Shown: piece by piece, positions 1 through 7,721 of the stretch
How positions within the stretch are numbered: position 1 is the first letter of the stretch
How the letters are laid out: the number at the start of each line of letters is the position of its first letter
Notes under the pieces: generated by a model
Told to the model about the DNA's origin: nothing
Database searches by the model: none
Seen by the model: the letters and a program-made list of their open reading frames with translations, nothing else
Program-made: the position numbers and the translations under genes
Source of the DNA: Piscinibacter gummiphilus
GTDB taxonomy: Bacteria > Pseudomonadota > Gammaproteobacteria > Burkholderiales > Burkholderiaceae_C
Direction of reading: 5' to 3'
DNA length: 64,000 bases
Assembly: GCF_002116905.1 (NCBI RefSeq)
Contig: NZ_CP015118.1
Span: 1,922,001 to 1,986,000, forward strand

Positions 1-269
1 GTGTGGAAGCGCAGCCAGGCGGCCAGCGCCTCGGCGTGGGCGCCGGGGGCGAACCACACGCGCAGGTCGGGGTCGGCGACGGTCAGCAGCACGGCCGCGG
101 TGGCGGCGCCGAGTCCGGCAGGCGGGTCGACGCGCACGGCGGCGTCGTCGAGGCTCTGCAGGCGGCCGGGGCGGGACATCGCGTCGAGCAGGCGGCGGAA
201 CACCTGCTGCGCGTCGTGGACGGGGTCGGCGAGACCCGGGGCCAGGTCGGCCAGGGCGGTGGTGTTCAT
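1..269 (-). CDS. phnH: Phosphonate C-P lyase core subunit PhnH, N-terminal part (cut by window edge)
   Basis: The first 89 codons of PhnH are present; the gene runs off the left edge. PhnH is a subunit of the PhnGHIJK C-P lyase core complex, which attaches phosphonate to ribose-triphosphate and cleaves the C-P bond in the cytoplasm. The visible part has the family's opening, a pattern of the type PVHDAQQVFRRLLDAMSRPG near residues 16-35. The ATG lies inside the stop of phnG (ATGA-type overlap), so the two are translationally coupled. Recognition rests on this N-terminal motif and on the phnG-phnH order. Nothing can be said about the rest of the protein. Confidence 0.9.
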   Translation of the reverse strand, partial: MNTTALADLAPGLADPVHDAQQVFRRLLDAMSRPGRLQSLDDAAVRVDPPAGLGAATAAVLLTVADPDLRVWFAPGAHAEALAAWLRFH

Positions 270-754
270 CAGTTGGCCTCCGGCTGGAGCGTGTAGAACT
301 GGACGCGGCTGGTGTCGGCGCGGGCCGAGTCCGCGGCGCGCCGGGCGGCGAGGGCCTCGGCCAGCGGCGCGAGCACCGCCTTCGACAGCACGGGGTGCAG
401 CGCGGGCACCTGCAGCAGTGCGTCGAGCGAGGCGACCCACTGCGCGCGGTCCTCGTCGCGGCCCAGCACCCAGCCGACGCCGGCCGTGGCGGGGCCGTTC
501 GCGGGCCGGTGCGTGACCACGCAGCGCGTGACGGTGGCCTCGCCCACGTTGAAGCGGTCGCCGCCGTTGGCGATGCGGGCGCGGACCATCGCGAGGCCGG
601 TCTCGGGGCGGCGCAGCCATTCGAAGTGGTGGTCGGCGATCACCGGGGCGGCATGGGTGGCCAGCAGGTCGCGCGGGGCCTGGGCCAGCAGCGACAGCCA
701 GGCCTGGCGGGGGGCGTGAGGAGGGGGGGTGTTCATGGCGTCGGAGTTCATCAC
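269..754 (-). CDS. phnG: Phosphonate C-P lyase core subunit PhnG
   Basis: Predicted 161-residue PhnG, the usual size for the family. It is part of the C-P lyase core complex that works with PhnH, PhnI and PhnJ in phosphonate breakdown. The sequence shows the conserved pattern of a helical N-terminus (RQAWLSLLAQAP), the RPETGLAMVRARI segment and the NVGEATVTRCVV segment. The start at 754 puts a 14-bp palindrome (758-771) directly in front of the gene. An internal ATG at 736 is a possible alternative. The gene is divergent from phnF and is the first gene of the leftward operon, followed by phnH with a 1-base overlap. Confidence 0.92.
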   Translation of the reverse strand: MMNSDAMNTPPPHAPRQAWLSLLAQAPRDLLATHAAPVIADHHFEWLRRPETGLAMVRARIANGGDRFNVGEATVTRCVVTHRPANGPATAGVGWVLGRDEDRAQWVASLDALLQVPALHPVLSKAVLAPLAEALAARRAADSARADTSRVQFYTLQPEAN

Positions 755-757
755 GAT

Positions 758-771
758 GTCATCTAGATGAC
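758..771. promoter_or_regulatory. 14-bp perfect palindrome, candidate PhnF operator
   Basis: GTCATCTAGATGAC is a perfect palindrome in the short space between the divergent phnG (start 754) and phnF (start 820). GntR/HutC-family regulators such as PhnF bind short inverted repeats in their own control regions. The position next to the phnG start would let bound PhnF block the leftward C-P lyase operon and probably its own promoter. That PhnF binds it is inference; the palindrome itself is seen directly. Confidence 0.6.
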
Positions 772-819
772 TTTATCATTGCACGCAGTATCCGAGTCGT
801 CGATGACAATTTCTTGACC

Positions 820-1587
820 ATGAACCGAAATCCCGAGCTCGAACCTTCTCCCGACGTCCAGGCCGACGCCCCGCGCGGGCGGCGCTGGGAGGCCATCGCC
901 ACCGCGCTGCGCGACGACATCGTGTCGGGCCGCATCGCGCCCGGCGAACGGTTGCCGAACGAGGCCACGCTCGCCGCGCGCTTCGAGGTGAACCGGCACA
1001 CGCTGCGCCAGGCCGTGCAGGCCCTGGTGCGCGAAGGGCACCTGCGGGTGGTGCACGGCAGCGGCACGTACGTTCGCGAGCTGGTGCTCGACTACGCGCT
1101 GCAGCGGCGCACCCGCATGAGCGAAAACGTCGCGCAGGCGGGTGAACGGGCGAAGCGCGAGCTGCTGTCCCACGAACGCGCGAAGGCGGGCGAGTGGGCC
1201 GGGCCGCTGAAGGTGCCGGCGGGCAGCGAGGTGGAGATCCTCCACACGCGCGCTTCCATCCGCGGACGGCCGGTGGGCATCTGCACCGCGGCGTACCCGT
1301 GCCCGCGGCTGTCGGGCATGGCCGAGGCGTTCAAGGCGGGCGGCGTCATCACCCAGGCGCTGAAGGACCTGGGCGTGGCCGACTACGTGCGCGTGCGCAG
1401 CACGATCTCGACGCGCCTGCCCACGCCGGCCGAGGCCGACGCGCTGGCCCGGCCGGTCACGCAGCCGGTGCTCGTCGTGCAGTACGTCAACGCGGACCTC
1501 GACGGCAAGCCGGTGGAGGCCGCCACGACGCTGTTCGCCGCCGACGCGGTGCAGCTCACGGTGGAGTCGGACGGAGAGGTCTCGTGA
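820..1587 (+). CDS. phnF: Phosphonate metabolism transcriptional regulator PhnF (GntR/HutC family)
   Basis: A 255-residue repressor-type regulator. The N-terminal winged helix (about residues 25-90) carries the GntR signature: RWEAIATALRDDIVSGRI, LPNEATLAARFEVNRHTLRQAV and GSGTYV. The rest (about 100-250) is a UTRA ligand-binding domain of the HutC/PhnF type. I use the ATG at 820; an in-frame TTG at 814 is the only earlier start. The gene is divergent from phnGH and overlaps the next gene by one codon phase (GTGA at 1584-1587), so it is probably co-transcribed with the DUF1045 gene and phnN. It likely controls the flanking phosphonate genes through the palindrome at 758-771. Confidence 0.9.
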   Translation: MNRNPELEPSPDVQADAPRGRRWEAIATALRDDIVSGRIAPGERLPNEATLAARFEVNRHTLRQAVQALVREGHLRVVHGSGTYVRELVLDYALQRRTRMSENVAQAGERAKRELLSHERAKAGEWAGPLKVPAGSEVEILHTRASIRGRPVGICTAAYPCPRLSGMAEAFKAGGVITQALKDLGVADYVRVRSTISTRLPTPAEADALARPVTQPVLVVQYVNADLDGKPVEAATTLFAADAVQLTVESDGEVS

Positions 1588-2216
1588 CCGCGCGGCATGC
1601 GGTCTACTGGGTGCCGCGCGAGGATCATCCGCTGTGGGCGGCCGGGGTCTCGTGGCTCTCGCGCGGTGACCATCGGGCCTCGGCCACGCGCTACGGCTTC
1701 CATGCCACGGTGAAGGCGCCGATGCGGCTGCGCGGTTCGACCGCCGGCTTCGCGGCGGCGCTGTCGGCGCTCGCGAAGGCGCATCGCGCCGTGCCGCTGC
1801 CGGCGTTCGAGGTGACGTGGCTGCGCGACTTCATGGCGCTGTGCCCCACCGCGCCGCTGCCGGCCGGCTTCGACGCGCTGGCCACCGCGTGCGTCAAGGA
1901 ACTCGACGGGTTCCGCGAGTTGCCCGACGCCGCGGAGCGCGCTCGCCGCATCCGGGGCCTCGACGAGGAGCAGGTCCGGCTGTACGACACGTGGGGCTAT
2001 CCGCACCTGTTCCACCGCTGGACCATGCACCTGACGCTGTCCGACGAAACGACCGACCCGTTGCTGCGCGCGGCCCTGGCCGAAGCGGCACGCGCGCATT
2101 TCGCCGAGGCGCTGGCCGTGCCGATGGGGGCGGGGGAACTCGCGTGGGTCATCGAACCGGCACCCGGCGCACCGTTCCACATCGAACGGCGCTTCGCGAT
2201 CGGAGGGGACGCATGA
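1584..2216 (+). CDS. DUF1045 family phosphonate-operon protein, 2H-phosphoesterase-like
   Basis: A 210-residue protein of the DUF1045 family often found in phosphonate operons. Two short motifs, HATV (in YGFHATVKAP, about residue 33) and HLTL (in WTMHLTLSD, about residue 150), have the H-x-T/S form of the 2H phosphoesterase fold, which suggests a phosphoesterase acting on a ribose-phosphate or cyclic phosphate intermediate. That substrate idea is inference from fold and context. The start is GTG at 1584, overlapping the phnF stop, with a GGAGAGG ribosome site at 1573. The stop overlaps the ATG of phnN, so phnF, this gene and phnN form one coupled unit. Confidence 0.85.
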   Translation: MTARHAVYWVPREDHPLWAAGVSWLSRGDHRASATRYGFHATVKAPMRLRGSTAGFAAALSALAKAHRAVPLPAFEVTWLRDFMALCPTAPLPAGFDALATACVKELDGFRELPDAAERARRIRGLDEEQVRLYDTWGYPHLFHRWTMHLTLSDETTDPLLRAALAEAARAHFAEALAVPMGAGELAWVIEPAPGAPFHIERRFAIGGDA

Positions 2217-2770
2217 CCACGCATGTGCCCGACAGCGAACGCCTGATCGTCGTGGTGGGGCCGTCCGGCGCGGGCAAGGACAGCGTGCTGCAGGCCTGGC
2301 GCACGCTGCTGCCGCCGGCCGAGGCGCCGGCGCAGGTGCGCCGTGTCATCACGCGCCCGGCCGACCCGCACGGCGAGAACCACGAGCCGATCGACGAACC
2401 CACGTTCGCGCGCATGTGCCTCTCCAACGAACTGGCCTTCTGGTGGTCGGCCCACGGCCTGCACTACGGCGTGCGGCGCGCCTCGCTCGCGCCGCTGGCC
2501 CAGGGCCGCTGGGTCGTGATGAACGGCTCGCGTGGCCACCTCCCGCAGCTGCGCCGGCGCGCGCCGAAGGCGCACGTGGTGGAGGTGACGGCGCCGCCCG
2601 AGGTGCTGGCGCAGCGCCTCGCGGGGCGTGGGCGCGAGGACCCCGACGCGGTCGCCGCACGGCTCGCACGGGAGACGCCGGCGAGCGAGGCCTCGCTCGT
2701 GGTGTCCAACACCGGCGACGTGACCGAGGCGGCGCAGGTGCTGCACCGGTGGTGGGAGAGCCTGAACTAG
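2213..2770 (+). CDS. phnN: Ribose 1,5-bisphosphokinase PhnN
   Basis: A 185-residue P-loop kinase that phosphorylates ribose 1,5-bisphosphate to PRPP, the last step that recycles the ribose carrier of the C-P lyase pathway. The Walker A motif GPSGAGKD is at residues 16-23. The downstream TRPADPHGENHE segment (about 45-57) matches the guanylate-kinase-like substrate region, and the Arg-rich AQRLAGRGRED stretch (about 130) matches the lid. The ATG overlaps the stop of the DUF1045 gene. The gene converges on the IclR regulator; the two stops share the sequence CTAG at 2767-2770. Confidence 0.9.
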   Translation: MTTHVPDSERLIVVVGPSGAGKDSVLQAWRTLLPPAEAPAQVRRVITRPADPHGENHEPIDEPTFARMCLSNELAFWWSAHGLHYGVRRASLAPLAQGRWVVMNGSRGHLPQLRRRAPKAHVVEVTAPPEVLAQRLAGRGREDPDAVAARLARETPASEASLVVSNTGDVTEAAQVLHRWWESLN

Positions 2771-3561
2771 GCCTTGCCCAGCGGCGGCTTCGAGAACAAG
2801 CCCGACGCGCTGCTGGTCGCTGCCAGTTCGTCGGTGGCCGCCAGCAGCGCCGGCGCCAGCGCCTGGATGCGCTCCGGCGTGAGCCGCTGCCGCGGCCCCG
2901 CGATGCTGATCACGCCGATGGCCGGGCGCCCCGCGCGCCGCACGGGCGCGGCCACCGCGGACATGCCCGGTGCGAACACCTCGTCGATCATCGCGTAGCC
3001 CCGCACGCGCGCGGCATGCAGGAAGCCGAGCAGCGCCTTCACCGTGGTGGGTGCCTTCGGACCGAATTCCTTCGGTGAGCCGAAGCCCTGGGCCGACACG
3101 AGGGCCAGGGCCTCCTCGTCGGTGAGGGTCAGCATCCACGCGTGGCCCGACGACGTGCACGACAGCCGCGCGTCCATGCCCATGTCCGGGTCGTAGCGGA
3201 AGCCCTTGCGGCCGCCCTCGGCCTTCGCGACCCACGTGAGGCGGTTCACGTCGATGATCGACAGCCGCACGAGTTCGCCCGACAGGTCGGCGAGGCGCTC
3301 GATCAGTGGCTGTGCGATGTCGACGATGCCCGAGCTGCTGAGGAAGCCGAGGCCCAGCGAAGAGATCTTCGTCGTCAGCACGTACTCGCCCTGCGCCCGC
3401 AGCTGGCGCACGTAGCCGCGCGCGCACAGCTCGGCCAGCAGGCGGTGGCAGGCGCTGCGCGGGATGTCGAGCGTGTCGGCGATCAGCGCGAGCGGCAGGC
3501 CGTCGGGATGGCCGGCGAGGTGTTCGAGGATGCCCAGTCCCCGGTCGAGTGCGGTGCTCAT
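2767..3561 (-). CDS. IclR family transcriptional regulator
   Basis: A 264-residue regulator with an N-terminal winged helix (about 1-65; LALIADTLDIPRSACHRLLAEL) and a C-terminal IclR effector domain (about 75-250). The effector domain shows the family's usual segments: a Gly-rich turn, a Cys/Ser patch at SCTSSGHAWML, and GVISIAGPRQRLTPE. The start ATG at 3561 is the first Met of the helix-turn-helix domain; an upstream open stretch in the same frame has no family similarity. It is divergent from the dehydroquinase gene at 3659, so it probably controls that gene and the ABC binding protein after it. The ligand may be an aromatic or hydroaromatic acid, which is a guess from context. Confidence 0.88.
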   Translation of the reverse strand: MSTALDRGLGILEHLAGHPDGLPLALIADTLDIPRSACHRLLAELCARGYVRQLRAQGEYVLTTKISSLGLGFLSSSGIVDIAQPLIERLADLSGELVRLSIIDVNRLTWVAKAEGGRKGFRYDPDMGMDARLSCTSSGHAWMLTLTDEEALALVSAQGFGSPKEFGPKAPTTVKALLGFLHAARVRGYAMIDEVFAPGMSAVAAPVRRAGRPAIGVISIAGPRQRLTPERIQALAPALLAATDELAATSSASGLFSKPPLGKA

Positions 3562-3562
3562 T

Positions 3563-3577
3563 TTCCGCAATATAGAA
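3563..3577. promoter_or_regulatory. Possible IclR operator between divergent genes
   Basis: TTCCGCAATATAGAA is an imperfect 15-bp inverted repeat (TTC...GAA ends) just upstream of the IclR gene, in the 97-bp divergent spacer. A second partly symmetric stretch, GTTCGGAAC, lies at 3588-3596. IclR regulators usually bind such 13-15-bp repeats in their own divergent promoters. This is a weak pattern call without comparison to other genomes. Confidence 0.3.
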
Positions 3578-3658
3578 CAGGATTCCAGTTCGGAACGACA
3601 GGTTGGGCGGCGTTTCAACAATCGCTTCCAACGACCCCAACCCTGTCCAGGAGGCCCC

Positions 3659-4108
3659 ATGGCCCACCCGCTGTTCGTGCTCAACGGCTCCAACCTCAAC
3701 ATGCTCGGCAAGCGCGAGCCCCACCTGTACGGCACCACCACGCTCGCCGAGGTGAAGGCCCGCACCGAGGCGCTGGCCGGCCAGCTCGGCCTCGCCTGCG
3801 ACTTCCGCCAGACCAACCACGAAGGGGTGCTGGTGGACTGGATCCAGGAGGCCTTCGAGGCCGACGCCGCCGTGGTCATCAACCCGGCCGGCTTCTCGTT
3901 CAAGTCGGTGCCGGTGCTCGATGCGCTGAAGCTCATCCGCAAGCCGCTGGTCGAGGTGCACATCACCAACATCCACCAGCGCGACGACCCGTACCGGCAC
4001 TCGCTGGTCTCGCTCACCGCCACCGGCGTCATCTGCGGGCTCGGTGTCAACGGCTACCTGCTCGCGGTGCGCGCGGTGGCCGATGCCCTCGGCCTGCCGT
4101 CGGCCTGA
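3659..4108 (+). CDS. Type II 3-dehydroquinate dehydratase-like protein, atypical active site
   Basis: A 149-residue protein of the AroQ-type dehydroquinase family, which dehydrates 3-dehydroquinate to 3-dehydroshikimate in shikimate synthesis or, in reverse context, quinate breakdown. NGSNLNMLG (9-17), Arg19, Tyr24 (REPHLYG), Asn75 (INPAG) and His101 (EVHITN) match key family positions. The usual THTS stretch after Asn75 is replaced by SFKS, so the substrate-binding His at position 81 is Phe. The start ATG follows a clear CAGGAGG site (3648-3654). Together with the divergent IclR gene and the following ABC binding protein, this suggests a catabolic or specialised paralogue rather than the housekeeping enzyme. 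Confidence 0.82.
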   Translation: MAHPLFVLNGSNLNMLGKREPHLYGTTTLAEVKARTEALAGQLGLACDFRQTNHEGVLVDWIQEAFEADAAVVINPAGFSFKSVPVLDALKLIRKPLVEVHITNIHQRDDPYRHSLVSLTATGVICGLGVNGYLLAVRAVADALGLPSA

Positions 4109-4142
4109 TCCGCTTTCTTCAACGACCCTGGGGACACACCAC

Positions 4143-5297
4143 ATGAACACGATTCGCACGACCCTCACCGCCGTCACGGCCGCCCTGATCGCCTTCACCG
4201 CCCCCGGCGCCCATGCGCAGTCCGGCCCCGTGAAGATCGCCGGCATCATGGAACTGTCGGGCAGCGGTGCCACGCCCGGCACCAACTTCAACAACGGCGT
4301 GAAGCTCGCGGTGAAGGAGATCAACGCGGCGGGGGGCATCCTCGGCCGCCAGGTCGAGTACCTGCCGGTGGACACGCAGACCAACCCCGGCGTGGCCAAG
4401 GCCCTCGCGCAGAAGGCCGTGGACGACGGTGCCTACGTGGTGCTGGGCCCGGTGCATTCGGGCTCGATGCTCGTCACGATGGCGGAGACGCGCCGCGCCG
4501 AGGTCACGAACTTCACCGGCGGCGAGGCCGCGAGCATCACGCAACAGGGCAACCCGTACGTGTTCCGCTCGTCGTTCACGCAGCTCACGTCGATGCCCAA
4601 GGTGGCGCGCTACATCAAGGACACGGTGAAGGCGAAGAGCGTCGCGCTGATCTACACGAACAACGACTACGGCAAGGGCGGCCACGACGCGATGCTGAAG
4701 GCGCTGGAGGCCCAGGGCATCAAGGTGGCGGTGGACGTGTCCACCGACCCGCAGCAGGTCGACTTCTCGGCGGCGGTGCTGCGCGTGAAGCAGTCGGACG
4801 CCGACGCGCTGTTCCTCTACACGCTGGAGGAGGAGTCGGCCCGCGCGCTGCGCGAACTGCGCAAGCAGGGCTACGCGAAGCCGGTGATCGGCGAGACCAC
4901 CGCGGTGAGCCAGAAGACCATCGAGCTGGCCGGCGATGCGGCCAACGGCATGGTGGGCCACGTGGGCCTGACGGTGGACGCGCCGCAACCGCGCATCAAG
5001 GCCTTCGACGAGCGTTTCCTGCGCGAGTACAAGTACAAGAGCGAGCACAACGGCATGAAGGGCTACATCAGCATGTACGTGGTGAAGGCGATGACCGAAC
5101 GCCTGGGCAAGTTCGATTCGAAGGCGCTGTCGGAGTCGCTGCACGGCGCGAAGCTCTCCGCGGCGCAGTACCCGGGCGTGCTGATGGACCTGTCCTTCGA
5201 CGCCAACGGCGACCTCGACCGCGAGAGTTTCCTGATCCGGGTGGAGCAGGGCAGGCAGCAGGTGATCGGGACGTTGCCGGCGATGTCCGCGAAGTGA
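4143..5297 (+). CDS. ABC transporter periplasmic binding protein, branched-chain amino acid/aromatic (HAAT, LivJ-like) type
   Basis: A 384-residue periplasmic binding protein of the type I fold used by Liv-like importers. It has a Sec signal peptide ending in AHA (about residue 24), then the family opening VKIAGIMELSGSGATPGTNF and the AVKEINAAGGILGR segment; a TLEEES stretch lies in the second lobe. Family members bind amino acids, amides or aromatic acids. The gene is 34 bases after the dehydroquinase-like gene on the same strand, so both are probably one transcript under the IclR regulator, and the ligand may be a hydroaromatic acid. No permease or ATPase of this importer is next to it. Confidence 0.87.
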   Translation: MNTIRTTLTAVTAALIAFTAPGAHAQSGPVKIAGIMELSGSGATPGTNFNNGVKLAVKEINAAGGILGRQVEYLPVDTQTNPGVAKALAQKAVDDGAYVVLGPVHSGSMLVTMAETRRAEVTNFTGGEAASITQQGNPYVFRSSFTQLTSMPKVARYIKDTVKAKSVALIYTNNDYGKGGHDAMLKALEAQGIKVAVDVSTDPQQVDFSAAVLRVKQSDADALFLYTLEEESARALRELRKQGYAKPVIGETTAVSQKTIELAGDAANGMVGHVGLTVDAPQPRIKAFDERFLREYKYKSEHNGMKGYISMYVVKAMTERLGKFDSKALSESLHGAKLSAAQYPGVLMDLSFDANGDLDRESFLIRVEQGRQQVIGTLPAMSAK

Positions 5298-5356
5298 TCC
5301 CGCGCGGGCGCGGTGGTAACGTGGGCGGCTTGTCCGTCCCGTTTCCCGATCCGCCC

Positions 5357-5716
5357 ATGCCGTTCCTCACCGTCGAATACTCCGCCAACCTCGACCCGCT
5401 CGACGTCCCTGCGCTGCTGCTGCGCCTGAACCAGACCATCGTCGACGGCGGCCATGCCGACGAGCTCGTCATCAAGAGCCGCGCGATCCGCTTCGACACG
5501 TTCCAGGTGGGCACGTCCAGCGACGTGCGCGGTTTCCTGCACGTGAAGCTGGCGCTGATGAGCGGGCGCACCGACGAGGTCAAGAAGGCGCTGGCCGAGC
5601 AGCTGATGGCCGTCGTCAAGGACGCGGCGCCCACGCCCGGCCTCGTGCAGCTCGCCGTCGAGCTCAGCGACATCGACCGCGCCGGGTTCGTGTCCGCGCG
5701 CGTGGGCGCGGCCTGA
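5357..5716 (+). CDS. 5-carboxymethyl-2-hydroxymuconate isomerase-like protein (tautomerase superfamily)
   Basis: A 119-residue protein of the CHMI (HpcD) family, which isomerises 5-carboxymethyl-2-hydroxymuconate in homoprotocatechuate breakdown. It begins Met-Pro, giving the amino-terminal proline that acts as the catalytic base in this superfamily, and continues with FLTVEYSANL and the conserved IKSRAIRFDTFQVG segment (about 43-58). The length is near that of HpcD. No other gene of the homoprotocatechuate pathway is nearby, so the substrate is uncertain. The gene ends 6 bases from the convergent PEBP-family gene. Confidence 0.8.
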   Translation: MPFLTVEYSANLDPLDVPALLLRLNQTIVDGGHADELVIKSRAIRFDTFQVGTSSDVRGFLHVKLALMSGRTDEVKKALAEQLMAVVKDAAPTPGLVQLAVELSDIDRAGFVSARVGAA

Positions 5717-5722
5717 CGGGGT

Positions 5723-6355
5723 TCACTCCGGCTGCACGGGCCGGACCAGCGCGCCGGCCGCGGCGGGCACCGACCCATCCGGGCGGCCGTAGGTGGCCAC
5801 GGTGTACCCGCTCGCCAGGCCCCGTGCCGCGATCGCCTCCAGCACCGCGCCCCGTCCCGGCGTGCCCGCCAGCGGTTCGCCCGCTTCCAGTGCGAACACC
5901 TGGAACACGTAGCGGTGCGTGCCGTGCCCGGGGGGCGGGTCCGGCGGAAGCCACCGCGCCCGCAGGAACGAGTTGCGTCCCGGGGTGACGTCGGCTTCGG
6001 CCTCGTGGTCCGGGCTCGGGAGGGCGCCGGCCTGCAGCGACCCGGCCTCGCCCGGCAGGCCCACGACGATGGCGTGCACCAGCGGCTGGGGCGTGGGCGC
6101 GTCCGCGTCCTCGACGATCAGCACCACCTCGGCCGCCTGCGGCGGCACGTGGGCCCATTCGACGGGGGGCGACAGGCCGGCCCCGTCGGCGGTGTAGTCG
6201 GCCGGCAGCGTCGCGTGGTCGGCGAATGCGAGGCTCGTCACCGCGAGCACACCGGCACCGGCGCGCAGGTCCACCTGGTTGAACGCGATCTTGTCGAGGC
6301 CGGCGCGCTGTTCGCGCAGCGCGAGGCCGATGACGTCGGGCAGGTTCTCGAGCAC
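5723..6355 (-). CDS. YbhB/YbcL-type PEBP (Raf kinase inhibitor-like) family protein
   Basis: A 210-residue protein of the phosphatidylethanolamine-binding-protein family. Family signatures include SLAFADHATLPADYTADGAG, LSPPVEWAHVPP, VLIVEDADAP (ligand-pocket Asp pair) and HRYVFQVFAL. No signal peptide is seen, so it is probably cytoplasmic. Bacterial members have no settled function. The start is GTG at 6355. The N-terminal 40 residues are longer than in E. coli YbhB. It is divergent from the saccharopine dehydrogenase-like gene. Confidence 0.83.
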   Translation of the reverse strand: MLENLPDVIGLALREQRAGLDKIAFNQVDLRAGAGVLAVTSLAFADHATLPADYTADGAGLSPPVEWAHVPPQAAEVVLIVEDADAPTPQPLVHAIVVGLPGEAGSLQAGALPSPDHEAEADVTPGRNSFLRARWLPPDPPPGHGTHRYVFQVFALEAGEPLAGTPGRGAVLEAIAARGLASGYTVATYGRPDGSVPAAAGALVRPVQPE

Positions 6356-6469
6356 GGTGGGACCTCGTCAGAAGCGGGCAGAGCCTCCATTGGCGTCGAT
6401 CCGGGCGCCGGGCGACACCCGGGATCCTCCCGTCTCGGTGTCGGAATGCGCCGACGTACGATCGCCGCC

Positions 6470-7690
6470 ATGAACGAACGCCCCTACGACCTCGTCCTCT
6501 ACGGCGCCAGTGGTTTCGTCGGCCGCCAGACCGTCGCCCACCTGGCCCGCCACGGGGACGGGTTGCGGTGGGCGCTGGCCGGCCGCTCCCGAGAGAAGCT
6601 CGAGGCCGCGCGCACCGCGGCGGGCGAGGGCGCCGCGAACGCCGGCGTGATCGTGGCCGACGCGGGCGACGCGGCGGCACTCGACGCCCTCGCGTCCCAG
6701 GCGAAGGTGGTGCTGAGCACGGCCGGGCCGTTCGCGCTGTACGGCAGCGAACTCGTGGCCGCCTGCGTGCGCCACGGCACCCACTACGTCGACATCACCG
6801 GCGAGACGCCATGGGTGCGCGACCTGATCCGGCGGCACGATGCCGACGCCCGGGCGAGCGGCACGCGCATCGTGCCGTGCTGCGGCTTCGACTCGGTGCC
6901 GTCCGACCTCGGCACGTGGGTGCTCGCCCACGAGATCCGCGAGCGGTTCGGTGAACCGTGCCGCGAGGTGACGTCCGCGTTTTCGCTGCGGGGCGGGTTC
7001 AACGGCGGCACCATCGCCTCGCTGCTCAACGTGATGGCCGAAGGCGAGTCCGAAGCCTTCGCGAACCCGTTCCTGCTGAACCCCGCCGGCACGGCGCCGG
7101 CCGACACGGCCCCGCACCGCGACCCGGCCGGACCGCACCACGACGACGACCACCGCGCCTGGCTGGGCCCGTTCCTGATGGGGCCCATCAACACCCGCGT
7201 GGTGCGGCGCACCGTGGCGCTTGCCGCCGAGCGGGGTGACACGGCGTTCGCGGCCGACTTCCGATACGGCGAGTACATGCGCCTCGGCCGCGGCCCCCGC
7301 GCCGGCCTGATGGCCTGGGTCCTGAGCGCCGGCATGGCGGCCACGAAGTTCGCGCTGAGGTTCGCGGCCGGCCGGCGGCTCGCCGCGCGCTGGTCACCCG
7401 CGCCGGGCGAGGGACCCACCGAGGCGCAGATGGACCGCGGCGGCTTCCGCTGCGAGCTGGTCGGGCGCAGCGCGTCCGGCCTCGTGCTGCGCGCCCGGGT
7501 GTCGGCCAAGGGCGACCCCGGGAACCGCGCCACGACGGTGTTCGTGTGCGAGTCGGCACTCGCCCTCGTGCGCAACCTCGACGTGCTGCCGCCGGGCGGC
7601 GGCGTGATGACACCGGCGACCGCGCTCGGCGACGTGCTCGTGCGGCGGCTGCACGCCGCCGGGGTCGCGCTCGAGGTGCTGCCGGCCTGA
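6470..7690 (+). CDS. Saccharopine dehydrogenase-like NAD(P)-binding oxidoreductase (trans-acting enoyl reductase-like)
   Basis: A 406-residue protein with an N-terminal Rossmann fold: YGASGFVGRQTVAHL (about 10-24) is the dinucleotide-binding loop and LAGRSREKLE follows. Segments AGPFALYGSELVAACVRHGTHYVDITGE and CCGFDSVPSDLG are typical of the saccharopine dehydrogenase NADP-binding family, and of its members similar to the trans-acting enoyl reductase of mycobacteria. The substrate cannot be told. A hydrophobic stretch near residues 280-300 may form a membrane-associated helix. It stands alone between divergent and convergent neighbours. Confidence 0.85.
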   Translation: MNERPYDLVLYGASGFVGRQTVAHLARHGDGLRWALAGRSREKLEAARTAAGEGAANAGVIVADAGDAAALDALASQAKVVLSTAGPFALYGSELVAACVRHGTHYVDITGETPWVRDLIRRHDADARASGTRIVPCCGFDSVPSDLGTWVLAHEIRERFGEPCREVTSAFSLRGGFNGGTIASLLNVMAEGESEAFANPFLLNPAGTAPADTAPHRDPAGPHHDDDHRAWLGPFLMGPINTRVVRRTVALAAERGDTAFAADFRYGEYMRLGRGPRAGLMAWVLSAGMAATKFALRFAAGRRLAARWSPAPGEGPTEAQMDRGGFRCELVGRSASGLVLRARVSAKGDPGNRATTVFVCESALALVRNLDVLPPGGGVMTPATALGDVLVRRLHAAGVALEVLPA

Positions 7691-7721
7691 GCCGGGCGTC
7701 AGGGTACGAGCCGGGGCGTCG

